Below are positions 21,179-29,655 of a DNA stretch of 64,000 nt, in pieces. This DNA comes from Streptomyces sp. NBC_00576 (lineage in GTDB: Bacteria > Actinomycetota > Actinomycetes > Streptomycetales > Streptomycetaceae). Made by a program: the position numbers and the translations under genes. The DNA lies in contig NZ_CP107780.1 of the NCBI RefSeq assembly GCF_036345175.1, forward strand, positions 7,254,001 to 7,318,000, read 5' to 3'. The notes under the pieces were generated by a model. It did not search any database and was not told the origin of the DNA. It worked only from the letters and a program-made list of their open reading frames with translations. Each line of letters begins with the position of its first letter. Positions within the stretch are counted from its first letter, which is position 1.

Positions 21179-21206
21179 TCAACTGCCTTGAGCACGCATG
21201 GTTGCT
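21179..21206 (-). promoter_or_regulatory. BldN-like promoter of rodlin 2
   Basis: On the minus strand AGCAAC (21206-21201), 16-nt spacer, AGTTGA (21184-21179). The BldN consensus as I remember it is CGTAAC-N16-CGTTGA; this matches 4/6 and 5/6 with exact spacing. Confidence 0.5.
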
Positions 21207-21310
21207 CCGGTTCACTCCGATGGCCCACAGCGAGGGGTGTCTCCGAGGGCGTGTGAGCCGAGCGTTTCTATGAAACTGCGGGCCAGGAAAGGGCCAACCG
21301 GGTGAATACA

Positions 21311-21338
21311 CGAAACCAAACCCCGCGCATCCGGTTGA
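21311..21338 (+). promoter_or_regulatory. BldN-like promoter of rodlin 3
   Basis: CGAAAC (21311-21316), 16-nt spacer, GGTTGA (21333-21338), 5/6 and 5/6 matches to CGTAAC-N16-CGTTGA, 44 nt before the ATG. Confidence 0.6.
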
Positions 21339-21381
21339 TGGGAGAGCAGGAACGTGTGTCTCTGCAGGAAAGGAAAGCGAA

Positions 21382-21792
21382 ATGCTGAAGAAGGCAATGG
21401 CCGCGGCGGCGGTAGCCGTATCCGTCGTCGGAGTGTCGGCGGCGACCGCCCCCCAGGCGCTTGCCACAGCGGACGACGGCGGCACCAAGTCCGTCAGCGG
21501 GAACGGTGCGGTCTCGAAGTTCGGCAACTCCCTCACCAAGGGCGACATGAGCCCTCAGATGAGCCTGGCGCAGGGCACCCTGAACAAGCTCTGTGTCGGT
21601 CTGCCCGTCAAGGCCAACGTGGGCTCCATCCTCGGTGGAGTGCCGATCGCCGTCCAGGACGTTCCGATCCTGTCCGCCCCGCAGAACCAGCAGTGCGCCG
21701 AGAACTCCACGCAGGCCAAGGGTGACGAGCCGCTGTCGCACGTTCTCAGCGACATTCCGGTCCTGTCCGGGAACGGCATCGGCAACAGCTGA
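21382..21792 (+). CDS. Rodlin, copy 3
   Basis: 136-residue rodlin: signal peptide LKKAMAAAAVAVSVVGVSA, then NGAVSKFGNSLTKGDMSPQ, GTLNKLCVGLP, QNQQCAENSTQAKGDEPLSH and SGNGIGNS. ATG at 21382 follows AGGAAAGCGA. It is divergent from rodlin 2 and is followed by a strong terminator, so it forms a single-gene transcript. It differs more from copies 1 and 2 (LC for PC in the first Cys motif), hinting that the pair of minus-strand copies arose by a later duplication. Confidence 0.94.
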   Translation: MLKKAMAAAAVAVSVVGVSAATAPQALATADDGGTKSVSGNGAVSKFGNSLTKGDMSPQMSLAQGTLNKLCVGLPVKANVGSILGGVPIAVQDVPILSAPQNQQCAENSTQAKGDEPLSHVLSDIPVLSGNGIGNS

Positions 21793-21848
21793 TCTGTTGC
21801 CGTCGGCTGACCGGTCGTCGACATTCGTCCGGTCGCCCGCAAAAGCAG

Positions 21849-21893
21849 CTCGGGCAGCCCCCGCACACGGTGTGGGGGCTGCCCGAGTTTTTT
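21849..21893 (+). terminator. Rho-independent terminator of rodlin 3
   Basis: 18-bp stem with one G-U pair: CTCGGGCAGCCCCCGCAC (21849-21866), loop ACG, GTGTGGGGGCTGCCCGAG (21870-21887), then six T. One of the clearest terminators in the window. The rest of the 21793-22102 gap holds the upstream region of the chaplin gene, in which no clear BldN-type promoter was found. Confidence 0.93.
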
Positions 21894-22102
21894 CATGTCC
21901 CCGATTTCCTCAAGCCTTTCGTGTGGATCGTGTTTCCTGTCGATTCCGGGCGTTCGAGTGAATTACCTGTGGGACCACGTTCCGTAGTTTCTTCGACTGT
22001 CTATCCCTCGTTTTACAACTGCCGGTCATGGTGCGAGCCGTTCAGCTGTGCTCGCTCGGCCTCCGGCCGACATAAGGCATGACCGCAGAGAAGGGAAACT
22101 TC

Positions 22103-22330
22103 ATGAAGAAGAGCGTTGCTGTCATCGCCGGCGCGATCATGGCGCTCGGAATGGCCTCCCCGGCCTTCGCCGACGCCGAGGCGGAGGCCTACGCCGCCCA
22201 CTCCCCGGGCTTCCTCTCCGGCAACGTGATCCAGGTTCCCATCCACGTTCCGATCAACGTGTGTGGCAACTCGATCAACATCATCGCGCTGCTGAACCCG
22301 ACGATCGGTAACACCTGCATCAACGACTGA
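22103..22330 (+). CDS. Short chaplin 1 (amyloid-forming hydrophobic surface protein)
   Basis: 75-residue secreted chaplin. Signal peptide (KKSVAVIAGAIMALGMASPAFA) and one chaplin domain of about 45 residues: HSPGFLSGNVIQVPIHVPIN, then VCGNSINIIALLNPTIGN and TCIND, with the two Cys of the chaplin disulfide. Short chaplins assemble into surface-active amyloid fibrils that let hyphae break the water surface. ATG at 22103 behind GAAGGGAAAC. It lies directly downstream of the rodlin cluster, as in other streptomycetes. Confidence 0.94.
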   Translation: MKKSVAVIAGAIMALGMASPAFADAEAEAYAAHSPGFLSGNVIQVPIHVPINVCGNSINIIALLNPTIGNTCIND

Positions 22331-22362
22331 CGTCGTCGCACCAGCCGTTCGGCGCTGTCTGG

Positions 22363-22402
22363 GCCGGCCTTGGAAAACCTTTGGGTGCCAAGGCCGGCTT
22401 TT
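22363..22402 (+). terminator. Terminator of chaplin 1
   Basis: 11-bp perfect stem GCCGGCCTTGG (22363-22373) / CCAAGGCCGGC (22388-22398) followed by TTTT. Confidence 0.88.
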
Positions 22403-22434
22403 CCTCGCCTCTCTCAGCGGAAAGATAATCAAAC

Positions 22435-22519
22435 CTGGACGAGCTACGCGCCCCGCAAGGGGCGCGTAGCTCGTCCAGGGGCGCGGGGAACTGCGCGACC
22501 AGCCCCCACCGGCCCTGCA
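22435..22519. repeat. Dispersed intergenic repeat, copy B, with 20-bp perfect hairpin
   Basis: A 20-bp perfect stem (22435-22454 with 22459-22478, loop GCAA, arms built around GAGCTACGCGCCCC) is followed at once by the repeat core GGGGCGCGGGGAACTGCGCG...CCCCCACCGGCCCTGCA (22478-22519). It lies between the chaplin terminator and the convergent flavoprotein stop at 22533. Confidence 0.85.
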
Positions 22520-22532
22520 GCGAACGAACCGT

Positions 22533-23801
22533 CTATCCAGCGGAGCGCACCCCAACCCGCCTCCTCGGCCCCGGCACCACCGCGCCACCCGCCCGGGCCT
22601 CCGCCCGCAGCCGGCGCCGTACGCCACGTACGAGCGTCTCCGCGGTGAACGTCGCGCCGTGTACGAAGCGCATCGCCGGGCCGAAGCCGGATGCCGTCAC
22701 CAGGCCGGCCAGGAACAGGCCGGGGTACGAGGACTCGAAGTGCCGCCCGACCGCCGGTGAACCGTCTCCCAACGTGCCCAGACCGCTGCCGAGTTGGGGA
22801 TCCAGCAGGCCCAGTCGGTCGCAGGTCGCCCTGAACCCCGTTGCCGCGATGACGTGTTCGGTCTCCAGGGAGCGCCGCTCACCGGACCGGGTGACCGTGT
22901 CCAGCCGTACGCCGCTGCCGCCTCCCCCCAACTCCCGTGCCTGCATCACCTCTTGACCGAGGACAATCTCCACCGCCGATTCCACACGGTCGCGTACCCA
23001 CCAGGCGCCCGCCGGGCCCAGGGCCGTGGCGGCGATTCGGGCGCGGGTCGGTTCCGGAAGACGGCGGAAGAGGTTGGGGCGTTCCGAGTAGAACCAGTTG
23101 CGCCAGCCGCAGCCCAGGCCGCTGTGCGGGGCGCGGGCCGAGCGCCACCAGGAGCGCTCCCACGGCGGCGGTACCTCGTTCCAGTTCAGCTGCTCCGCAC
23201 GGGCCAACACCCTTACTCGGGAACCCCGTTCGGCGAGCAGGGCTGCCGTTTCCAGGGCTGCCTGGCCGCCGCCGATCACCGTGACGTCCCGGTCGCGGAA
23301 GCGGTCGAGGTCGCTGTGGTGGCTGCTGTGCGAGACCAGGCCGGGCCCGAGGGCGCGCAGCGCGGCGGGGATCTCGACGAAGGGGAGCACGCCGACGGCC
23401 AGGGCGACGGTCCGGGCGCGTACCGTCTCGCCGTCCTCCGTCACCGCCTCGAAGCCCCCGGCGACGGGCGCCACCCGTGTCACCGTCCGTTCGTCGACCT
23501 CGGGCACGGCGTTGCGGGCGAACCACTGGCCGTACGAGGCGAACATCTCCAACGGGATCGGCTGTCCGTGCCGTGCCTCGACGCCCTGACCGGCGCAGTA
23601 CGTGTCCAGGCGCCAGCGGCCGTCGGGGTCGGACAGGTTGGACGCCCACGGCTCCGACTTGAGGTACATGCCCCGCGGCATGTGGTCGCGCCAGGACGCC
23701 ATGGGTCGGCCGAGGACGCGCAGGCGGAGCCCGGCGCCCGCGGCGTGGGAGGCGATGGACAGGCCGTATGGGCCGGCGCCCACCACCAGCAGGTCGTACA
23801 T
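22533..23801 (-). CDS. FAD-dependent oxidoreductase (flavin monooxygenase-like)
   Basis: 422-residue flavoprotein. It begins with the FAD-binding Rossmann motif LLVVGAGPYGLSIASHA at residue ~4 and has a second nucleotide-binding motif, TVIGGGQAALETAALLAE, near residue 170. A late ATGF (EHVIAATGFRATCDRLGL) is typical of NADPH-flavin monooxygenases and thioredoxin-reductase-like enzymes. The residues MPRGMYLKSEPWASNL resemble a conserved Streptomyces group of unknown substrate. The ATG overlaps the stop of the ATP-grasp gene (TGATG), so the two are translationally coupled and probably act in one short pathway, possibly modifying a polysaccharide or a small secreted molecule. Confidence 0.85.
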   Translation of the reverse strand: MYDLLVVGAGPYGLSIASHAAGAGLRLRVLGRPMASWRDHMPRGMYLKSEPWASNLSDPDGRWRLDTYCAGQGVEARHGQPIPLEMFASYGQWFARNAVPEVDERTVTRVAPVAGGFEAVTEDGETVRARTVALAVGVLPFVEIPAALRALGPGLVSHSSHHSDLDRFRDRDVTVIGGGQAALETAALLAERGSRVRVLARAEQLNWNEVPPPWERSWWRSARAPHSGLGCGWRNWFYSERPNLFRRLPEPTRARIAATALGPAGAWWVRDRVESAVEIVLGQEVMQARELGGGGSGVRLDTVTRSGERRSLETEHVIAATGFRATCDRLGLLDPQLGSGLGTLGDGSPAVGRHFESSYPGLFLAGLVTASGFGPAMRFVHGATFTAETLVRGVRRRLRAEARAGGAVVPGPRRRVGVRSAG

Positions 23802-25099
23802 CAGTAACTGTTCGCTTTCTCGTCGTCGGTCAGGGAGTTGTCGATCTCGGGCGGGAGGGGACTCGTGGCCTGCCGGACCACGCGTGCCTGCGTGTCGTCC
23901 GGTTCGGGCCGTTGGCACAGCCGGCGCAGCCGGGCCGGCAGCCGGCGGGCGGCGTGCCGGGCCCACAGGGCCCACATCGTCCAGCCGGGCACGAGGTCGT
24001 CCGGGGCGTGCCAGGCCAGTTCGCGGCCGGCCGGCGCCGGGCGCAGCGCGCTGAGCGGCGCGTAGTTCTCGACGACGAACGCCCGCCCGGGCCGGGGCGC
24101 CCCCTCGGGCATCGGACGGTGGGTCAGGTCGAGGTGCTGGGCGCGTACGACGTCCAGCCCGGCCGTGTCGGTGAAGAGCCGGAACTGGGCGCCGGGGCGC
24201 GGGTTGAAGTCGAGCAGGTGGTAGTCACCGGTGATGGCGCAGCGGCGGAAGTCGAGGTCGAAGACGCCCCGGTAGCCCAGTTCGCCGACCAGGCGTTCGG
24301 CGAGGGCCCGCACCGGCGCGTTCGGTGTCCAGTGGCCCACCGCGGTCAGTCCGGCGCCGCGCGGCCAGGCGTGGAGTTTGCGGCCGGCGCCGCCGCCGTG
24401 CACGGTCCCGGTGCGGTCGGCGTACCCGTGGCAGAACCAGTCGAGGTCCGGTCCGGGGGTCAGGAACGCTTGGAGCAGAAGTCGGCTGCCCGCCTCCTCC
24501 GTTCGCAGGAACAGTTCTCTGGCCTGCCGCGCCGAGCGTACGACGACCGTGCTGCGTAGGTCGCTGTCCGCGGGGAGCAGCCAGGGGCGGCTCCACTTCG
24601 CCACCGCCGGCAGGCCCAGTCGCCAGGCCGCGGCGGCGGCCTCGGACGGGCTGTCCGGGATAAGTGTCAGCGGGTGCGGGATGCCCACGGTCGCGCACAC
24701 GGCGGCGAGTTCGGCCTTGTCGGCCACCCGTTCGGCCAGCGCGCCGGGCTGATGGGGCAGCAGATAGGAGGGCGCCAGCTCGGCCCGGGCCCCGGCCACC
24801 GCGACGGCGCTCGCGTCGTCGAGCGGGATCAGTACGGCCGGCCGCGCGATCTGGGCGGCTACCCGCAGCAGTGCGCGGGCGATGTCGGCGGGGGCGGCGC
24901 CGGGTGGCGGCGGCGGATGCAGTTGGCGTACGAAGCGGGATCTGCGTACGGGACTTCCGCTGACGTCGGCGATCAGGTGGACGTCGACGCCCGCCCGGCC
25001 GAGTGAGCGTACGGCGCCCAGTGTTCCGTGGTGAAAGGGATTCCGGTCGATCCGCACGAGGACGGCGGGGACGCGGGTGTCGAGCAGCGACGCGGACAT
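23801..25099 (-). CDS. ATP-grasp carboxylate-amine/thiol ligase-like protein
   Basis: 432-residue ATP-grasp protein. N-terminal PAVLVRIDRNPFHHGTLGAVRSLGRAGV is the pre-ATP-grasp domain. ERVADKAELAAVCATVGIPHP, a central Lys strand (VAKWSRPWLLP) and the Mg-binding LLDFNPRPGAQFRLF near residue 305 mark the ATP-grasp fold. Such enzymes join a carboxylate to an amine or thiol through an acyl phosphate. The partner is the coupled flavoprotein downstream. ATG at 25099 behind GGAAACCCG was chosen over an in-frame start 51 nt upstream. Substrates are unknown. Confidence 0.82.
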   Translation of the reverse strand: MSASLLDTRVPAVLVRIDRNPFHHGTLGAVRSLGRAGVDVHLIADVSGSPVRRSRFVRQLHPPPPPGAAPADIARALLRVAAQIARPAVLIPLDDASAVAVAGARAELAPSYLLPHQPGALAERVADKAELAAVCATVGIPHPLTLIPDSPSEAAAAAWRLGLPAVAKWSRPWLLPADSDLRSTVVVRSARQARELFLRTEEAGSRLLLQAFLTPGPDLDWFCHGYADRTGTVHGGGAGRKLHAWPRGAGLTAVGHWTPNAPVRALAERLVGELGYRGVFDLDFRRCAITGDYHLLDFNPRPGAQFRLFTDTAGLDVVRAQHLDLTHRPMPEGAPRPGRAFVVENYAPLSALRPAPAGRELAWHAPDDLVPGWTMWALWARHAARRLPARLRRLCQRPEPDDTQARVVRQATSPLPPEIDNSLTDDEKANSY

Positions 25100-25258
25100 A
25101 TTTTTCGGGTTTCCTTCGGGTCGGTTCACTCGTGCGGGGGAGCGGAACACTCGAAAGTCCTAAGCGCGGTGGCGGAATTCATATTCATATGACTGAGTGT
25201 CAGTAGGTGGAAAAGAAAGACCAGAACAGGGAGTGCGAGCGTGGAGGAAGGAGCAGGC

Positions 25259-26665
25259 ATGGCCCCACACAAGCGACGGGCCCGTAGCGGACGGCTGGCG
25301 TTCCTGGCGGCGGCGGTCGCCGCGTCGGCCGTCCTGGCGGCGGGGCCGGGACACGCCGTGGGCGCGGGGGTGGCCGATCCTCCCGTCCCCGCACCGGACA
25401 CGGTCACGCAGCCGACACCACCCACCGGGATCGTGGCACCGGTCGCGCCCGTGACACCCGAACCCCCGGTGGCCCCCGAACCCCCGGTGGCCCCCAAACC
25501 CCCCGTGACGCCCGAACCCCCGGTGGCCCTCGAACCCCCCGTGGCCCCCGAACCCCCCAACCCCGAGCCGCCGGAACCCCCGGAGCCGCCGGAGGCCCCC
25601 CGGCTGCCCGCGTTCGGCGCGTTCGGCGCGTACGTCGACTACGACGGCACCCGGGGCACGGCCAGGATCGCCGAGCTCAGCCGCTGGCTGGGCGATGCCG
25701 ATCTCGAGGTCGGGCACACCTACCTGCCGGGTGACCGGTGGACCAACATCGAGGGGCTGCCCGGGTTCCTCGATGTGTGGGCGGACTGGCGGCGAGCCGA
25801 GGAGGACCGGCTGTTCGTCCTCAACGTGCCCATGCTGGAGCGCAACGAGGAGGGTGTCTCCGACTGGCAGGTCCGGGTGCAGTTGAGGCGCGGCGCGGCC
25901 GGTCTCTTCGATCACCACTTCCGCGCCCTGGCCGAGCGACTGGTCGAGCAGAACATCCCGGACACGGTCATCGTGCTCGGCTGGGAAATGAACGGCATCA
26001 CGTACACCCATCGCTGCGGGCCGGACCCGGAGGCCTGGAAGAGGTACTGGAACAGGATCGTCACCACCATGCGTGCGGTGCCGGGCCAGAAATTCCGGTT
26101 CGATTTCAATCCGACCCGGGGTAAGGACGCCATTCCGTGGCCGCAGTGCTATCCGGGGGACGACACGGTCGACATCATCGGAATGGATGCATATGACCAG
26201 CCCCGGGGACTGTCATTCGACGAGCAGGTGACCGAGCCCTACGGACTTCAGGCACATGTGGACTTCGCCAAGGCCCACGGAAAGCCCATTTCCTATCCGG
26301 AATGGGGGCTGTTCCGCAACGGTGACAATCCGGAGTACATGCGGCGCATGCTCGCGTGGATGGACGAGCACAAGCCGCTGTACAACACGCTGACCGACTA
26401 CTGTCCGCACGGCGTGTGGCAGTGCGGCAGCAATCCGAAGGCGTCCGAGGTGTACCGCCAGATCCTGACGGGCCGTAAGGACACGGAGCCGACCGTGCCG
26501 ACGCCGGACCCGACCCCCGAACCGCCGAAGCCCACGGACCCGGTCACCCCGCCCGTGCCGCTGCCGCCGCCCAACTGCTCGCCGCTGGAGCTGGGCGACT
26601 GGGTGGAGTACTGGATGGGCGGGAAGCTGTGCCTGCGCTTCGACTGGTGGTCGCGCAACCGGTGA
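25259..26665 (+). CDS. Secreted GH26-like glycoside hydrolase with Pro-rich linkers
   Basis: 468-residue exported protein: twin-basic signal (HKRRARSGRLAFLAAAVAASAVLAA), then a repetitive linker of PEPPVA units (residues ~60-115), then a TIM-barrel domain. The candidate acid/base Glu is in VLGWEMNG and the nucleophile Glu in SYPEWGLF, the pattern of GH26 beta-mannanase-like enzymes. PGDDTVDIIGMDAYD lies between them. A second Pro-rich linker precedes a short Cys-containing C-terminal tail (NCSPLELGDWVEYWMGGKLC). It probably trims or releases the polysaccharide made by the adjacent operon. ATG at 25259 has a strong GGAGGAAGGAG site. Divergent from the ATP-grasp gene, convergent with the FemAB-like gene. 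Confidence 0.82.
   Translation: MAPHKRRARSGRLAFLAAAVAASAVLAAGPGHAVGAGVADPPVPAPDTVTQPTPPTGIVAPVAPVTPEPPVAPEPPVAPKPPVTPEPPVALEPPVAPEPPNPEPPEPPEPPEAPRLPAFGAFGAYVDYDGTRGTARIAELSRWLGDADLEVGHTYLPGDRWTNIEGLPGFLDVWADWRRAEEDRLFVLNVPMLERNEEGVSDWQVRVQLRRGAAGLFDHHFRALAERLVEQNIPDTVIVLGWEMNGITYTHRCGPDPEAWKRYWNRIVTTMRAVPGQKFRFDFNPTRGKDAIPWPQCYPGDDTVDIIGMDAYDQPRGLSFDEQVTEPYGLQAHVDFAKAHGKPISYPEWGLFRNGDNPEYMRRMLAWMDEHKPLYNTLTDYCPHGVWQCGSNPKASEVYRQILTGRKDTEPTVPTPDPTPEPPKPTDPVTPPVPLPPPNCSPLELGDWVEYWMGGKLCLRFDWWSRNR
25451..25558 (+). repeat. 18-bp coding repeat, six units (Pro-rich linker)
   Basis: Six units of 18 bp, close to GTGGCCCCCGAACCCCCG, encode VAPEPP-type hexapeptides in the linker between the signal peptide and the glycoside hydrolase domain. 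Confidence 0.9.
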
Positions 26666-26687
26666 CCGCCCGGTGGCGGCGGGTCGT

Positions 26688-27833
26688 TCACGATCCGCCG
26701 CCACCGTTGCCGTTGCCGTCATCGTTTCCGGCGCGTTCCCGTAGCCGGCGCAGGAGTTCCTTGCCCCGGCTGCGGGCGGCGACATCGCACAGGACCGCCG
26801 ACATGAGTGGTGCCGTCAGCCGCCGGGCCAGCAACAGCCGCTGGTTGACGACGGGTTCGGGACGCCAGTGGTGCTTGTAGGGCTCGTCACCGCGCAGCAG
26901 GCTGAGCGTGCCGTGCCCGCCTGTCCCCGTGTGCTGGGCGCAGGCGTCGAGCAGCATCACGGCGACGTCGGCCTTTCGTTTCCGCAGGCCAGGATGAGCG
27001 CCGTACAGATAGCCGCCCGCGAGGCGTCCCGACAGCAGCGTCAGATCGACGGCTACCACGCTGTCGTCGAGGCGGAACTCGGTGACCACGGCGTCCCCGG
27101 AGCGCACCATCGGCCCCACCGAGCGGGCGAGGTGCTCGCGGAACCGGGGCTGGAGGTGTTCCGACGTCACCTTCCGTCCCTGCCACTGGAGTTGGTGCAG
27201 TTCGAGGAGGCGGGCCAGGGCCGCGTCGACCTCGTCGGGGCGGACGACGCGTCGTTCGACGCCGAGCGCGGTCAGCTTGCGCAGCTTGGCGCGGACCCGC
27301 TGGGCTTTCGAGGAGGGGAGGCGGGAGACCAGACCGTCCATCGAGACGGCGGGCAGCTCCAGGCACAGGGAGTCCCTGACCTGACGGCGCGGACCCCGCC
27401 AGCGCTCGTACACGCGTTCCGCAGCGCCCCCCGGCCGGACCTCGCGGAGGTCGATCAGGGCGGTGCGGGCGGCTTCGGAGAGTCCCTCGGCGAGAGCGTC
27501 GGCGGCCTCGTCGGCCGCCTCGTCGTCGAGGAGCACATCACCGTAGTCGGAGATCGCGCCGCCGAGCGGCACCAGGGCGGGCAGCGGGCGGTGTACGCGC
27601 ATCAGCGGGGCGGCGGCGAGGAGTTCGCCCTCCGGATCGCGGACCACGACGATCCGCAGCCGGCCCGCGACGCCGTACGACAGCCACCACGAGTGCAGCC
27701 ACGCATGGCTCTGGAACGGGGTCGCCGCGCCGCACCGCCGGTACAACCGGCCCCAGGCCGGGGCGAGTTCGGCGAACGCGGCCTCGTCGCTGACGACTTC
27801 GGTGCGCAGGGCGCCCGTGGTCGTGACCGTCAC
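26688..27833 (-). CDS. FemAB/CelD-like GNAT acyltransferase
   Basis: 381-residue protein of the Acetyltransf_6 (BcsL/CelD, FemAB-like) family. Markers are TPFQSHAWLHSWWLSYG near residue 40, RKLTALGVERRVV, LHQLQWQGRK and the C-terminal GNAT half GGYLYGAHPGLRKRKADVAVMLLDAC with LLRGDEPYKHHW. Family members in polysaccharide loci are thought to add acyl or aminoacyl groups to the glycan. GTG at 27833 overlaps the stop of the Wzz-like gene (GTGA). It is the last gene of the leftward polysaccharide operon. Confidence 0.82.
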   Translation of the reverse strand: MTVTTTGALRTEVVSDEAAFAELAPAWGRLYRRCGAATPFQSHAWLHSWWLSYGVAGRLRIVVVRDPEGELLAAAPLMRVHRPLPALVPLGGAISDYGDVLLDDEAADEAADALAEGLSEAARTALIDLREVRPGGAAERVYERWRGPRRQVRDSLCLELPAVSMDGLVSRLPSSKAQRVRAKLRKLTALGVERRVVRPDEVDAALARLLELHQLQWQGRKVTSEHLQPRFREHLARSVGPMVRSGDAVVTEFRLDDSVVAVDLTLLSGRLAGGYLYGAHPGLRKRKADVAVMLLDACAQHTGTGGHGTLSLLRGDEPYKHHWRPEPVVNQRLLLARRLTAPLMSAVLCDVAARSRGKELLRRLRERAGNDDGNGNGGGGS

Positions 27834-28477
27834 AGCTGTCCATGTGCGTCGGCGGCGACGGCCGGGCCCGGTACGGAGGCCGCGGGCGGCGGTTCCTCCG
27901 TACGTCGCCGGGGCCGCACCAGCAGCACCAGCCCGCCGAGGAGTCCGCCCGCGCTCGCGCCGACCAGCCCGGTCACGGCGGCCGGGGCCGAGGACGGACC
28001 GGCCGGCTTGACCGCGCGCGAGAACTCCAGCAGCTCCACGTGGGTGGAGTCCTTGGTGTCGTTGGCGTGCAGGGTGAGGGAGCGCGCCACGGCGTTGGCC
28101 ATGGCGGCGGCGCGGTCGCGGCGCGGGGAGGTGGCGGACACGGCGACCATGGGCGCGTCGGGCGAGGTCGCCGTCTGCACGCTCTTCCGCAGCGTCGACA
28201 CCGGTACGCCGGCCAACGCCTGGGCGTCCCCGAGCACCGCGAGCTGCGTGGCGACCCGCCCGTACGCCTGTGCGAAACCGAGCGCGGACGCCGGGTCGGA
28301 CTTTTCGGTCGGTACGGCGATGACGTAGCTCGTGGCCGTGTAGGTGGGCGGCTTGAAGGTGCCGTACGCGCCGCCGAGGAGGCCGCCGAGCACGGCGCCG
28401 GCCGCGAGGAGGGTCCACGGGGGGAGGGTGCGGTTGCGGGGCGCGAGGCGGGGGGCTCTGTTGGTGTTCTCGGTCAT
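27830..28477 (-). CDS. Wzz-like polysaccharide co-polymerase (chain-length regulator)
   Basis: 215-residue protein with two membrane segments, TLLAAGAVLGGLLGGAYGTF near residue 20 and AAVTGLVGASAGGLLGGLVLLV near residue 165, flanking an extracellular domain, the layout of Wzz/PCP proteins. The post-TM1 segment KPPTYTATSYVIA is typical. There is no C-terminal tyrosine-kinase domain and no kinase gene nearby. ATG at 28477 overlaps the upstream glycosyltransferase stop. It should set the length of chains made by the Wzy-like protein at 32163-33503. Confidence 0.82.
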   Translation of the reverse strand: MTENTNRAPRLAPRNRTLPPWTLLAAGAVLGGLLGGAYGTFKPPTYTATSYVIAVPTEKSDPASALGFAQAYGRVATQLAVLGDAQALAGVPVSTLRKSVQTATSPDAPMVAVSATSPRRDRAAAMANAVARSLTLHANDTKDSTHVELLEFSRAVKPAGPSSAPAAVTGLVGASAGGLLGGLVLLVRPRRRTEEPPPAASVPGPAVAADAHGQL

Positions 28478-29655
28478 GAGGAGGGGGCTCCCTGAGTTGA
28501 CGGGGACGGGGACGGGGACGGGGACGGGTTGATGGCAGGGGTGGTCGCCGCGTACACGTCCATGAGCTGGGCGGCGCTGCGGGTGATGTCGTAGTGGTGG
28601 GCGGCGGCGGGGGGTGTGCGGTCCCGTGGGCCCAGCGCGCGGGCCTCGGCGAGGGCGCGCGCGAAGGAGTCCGCGCCGCCGGGTACGCGTCGGGCGCCCT
28701 CGGCGGCCTCCGGGGGGAGGTCCTCGATCGCCGGGCAGGAGACGTACCGGACGGGTAGCCCGGCGGCGAGTGCCTCCACGACGGCCAGCCCGAAGGCCTC
28801 CTCCGGGCAGGGAGAGGCGAGCAGGTCCATCGCGGCGGTGAGCGAGGGCAGGTCGGGGCCGGGGGTGCCGTCCGGTACGTAGGGCCGTTCGCCGGTGAAC
28901 AGCACCCGGTCGGCGACGCCCGCCTCGTTCGCGGTGCGCCGCAGGACCTGCTCCTCGGGGCCGCCGCCGACGAACAACAGCCAGTAGTCGTCAGGGAGTT
29001 GAGCCAGGGCGCCGATGAGGTCGCCGAAGCGCTTGCCCGGTGCGAGCCGTCCGACGCCGCCGACGACGTACGCCCCCTCGGGCAGCCCGAGGCGCTCGCG
29101 GGTGCGGCGGCGGGCGACCGGGTCGAAGCGGAAGCGGGCCAGGTCGATGCCGTTGGGGACGACCTCGATGCGGGGCGCGGGCACACCCCAGCGGCGGAGC
29201 CGCTCGGCGACCGTCGGGGACACGGCGACGGTGGTGCTGCCGAGCCGTTCGCCGGCGAGGTACAGCGCGCGGACCCCGGCGGTCAGCCGCCGCCCCTCCA
29301 TCTGCGAGTCGCCCAGAGAGTGTTCGGTGGCGACGATGGCCCGTACGCCCGCGAGCCGCGCGGCGATCCTGCCGTACACGCAGGCCCGGTAGAGATGCGT
29401 GTGCACAAGGTCGTAGCGGCCGGAGCGGATGACGTCGACCAGACGGGGCAGGGCGGCGAGATCCCGGTTGCCGGCCATGCCGAGGTGGACGACCCGGACG
29501 CCGTCGGCGATCAGACCGTCGGCGACCGACCCCGGGTTGGTGAGCGTCACGACATCGCAGTCGACCGGCAAGTGCCGCAGCAGTAGCCGAAGTTGCTGCT
29601 CGGCGCCGCCGACTCCGAGCCCGGTGATGATGTGCAGGGCTTTCACAGCCGTCAC
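28474..29655 (-). CDS. Glycosyltransferase family 4
   Basis: 393-residue GT-B glycosyltransferase. N-terminal KALHIITGLGVGGAEQQLRLLL, the acceptor-side LVHTHLYRACVYGRIAA, the hinge VVPNGIDLARF and the donor-binding VGRLAPGKRFGDLI plus SPCPEEAFGLAVVEALAAGLPV (EX7E motif) are all seen. It adds a sugar to the lipid-linked repeat unit in the cytosol; donor unknown. GTG at 29655 overlaps the deacetylase stop. The C-terminus ends in a Pro-Ser dipeptide run encoded by a 6-bp repeat. Confidence 0.88.
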   Translation of the reverse strand: MTAVKALHIITGLGVGGAEQQLRLLLRHLPVDCDVVTLTNPGSVADGLIADGVRVVHLGMAGNRDLAALPRLVDVIRSGRYDLVHTHLYRACVYGRIAARLAGVRAIVATEHSLGDSQMEGRRLTAGVRALYLAGERLGSTTVAVSPTVAERLRRWGVPAPRIEVVPNGIDLARFRFDPVARRRTRERLGLPEGAYVVGGVGRLAPGKRFGDLIGALAQLPDDYWLLFVGGGPEEQVLRRTANEAGVADRVLFTGERPYVPDGTPGPDLPSLTAAMDLLASPCPEEAFGLAVVEALAAGLPVRYVSCPAIEDLPPEAAEGARRVPGGADSFARALAEARALGPRDRTPPAAAHHYDITRSAAQLMDVYAATTPAINPSPSPSPSPSTQGAPSS

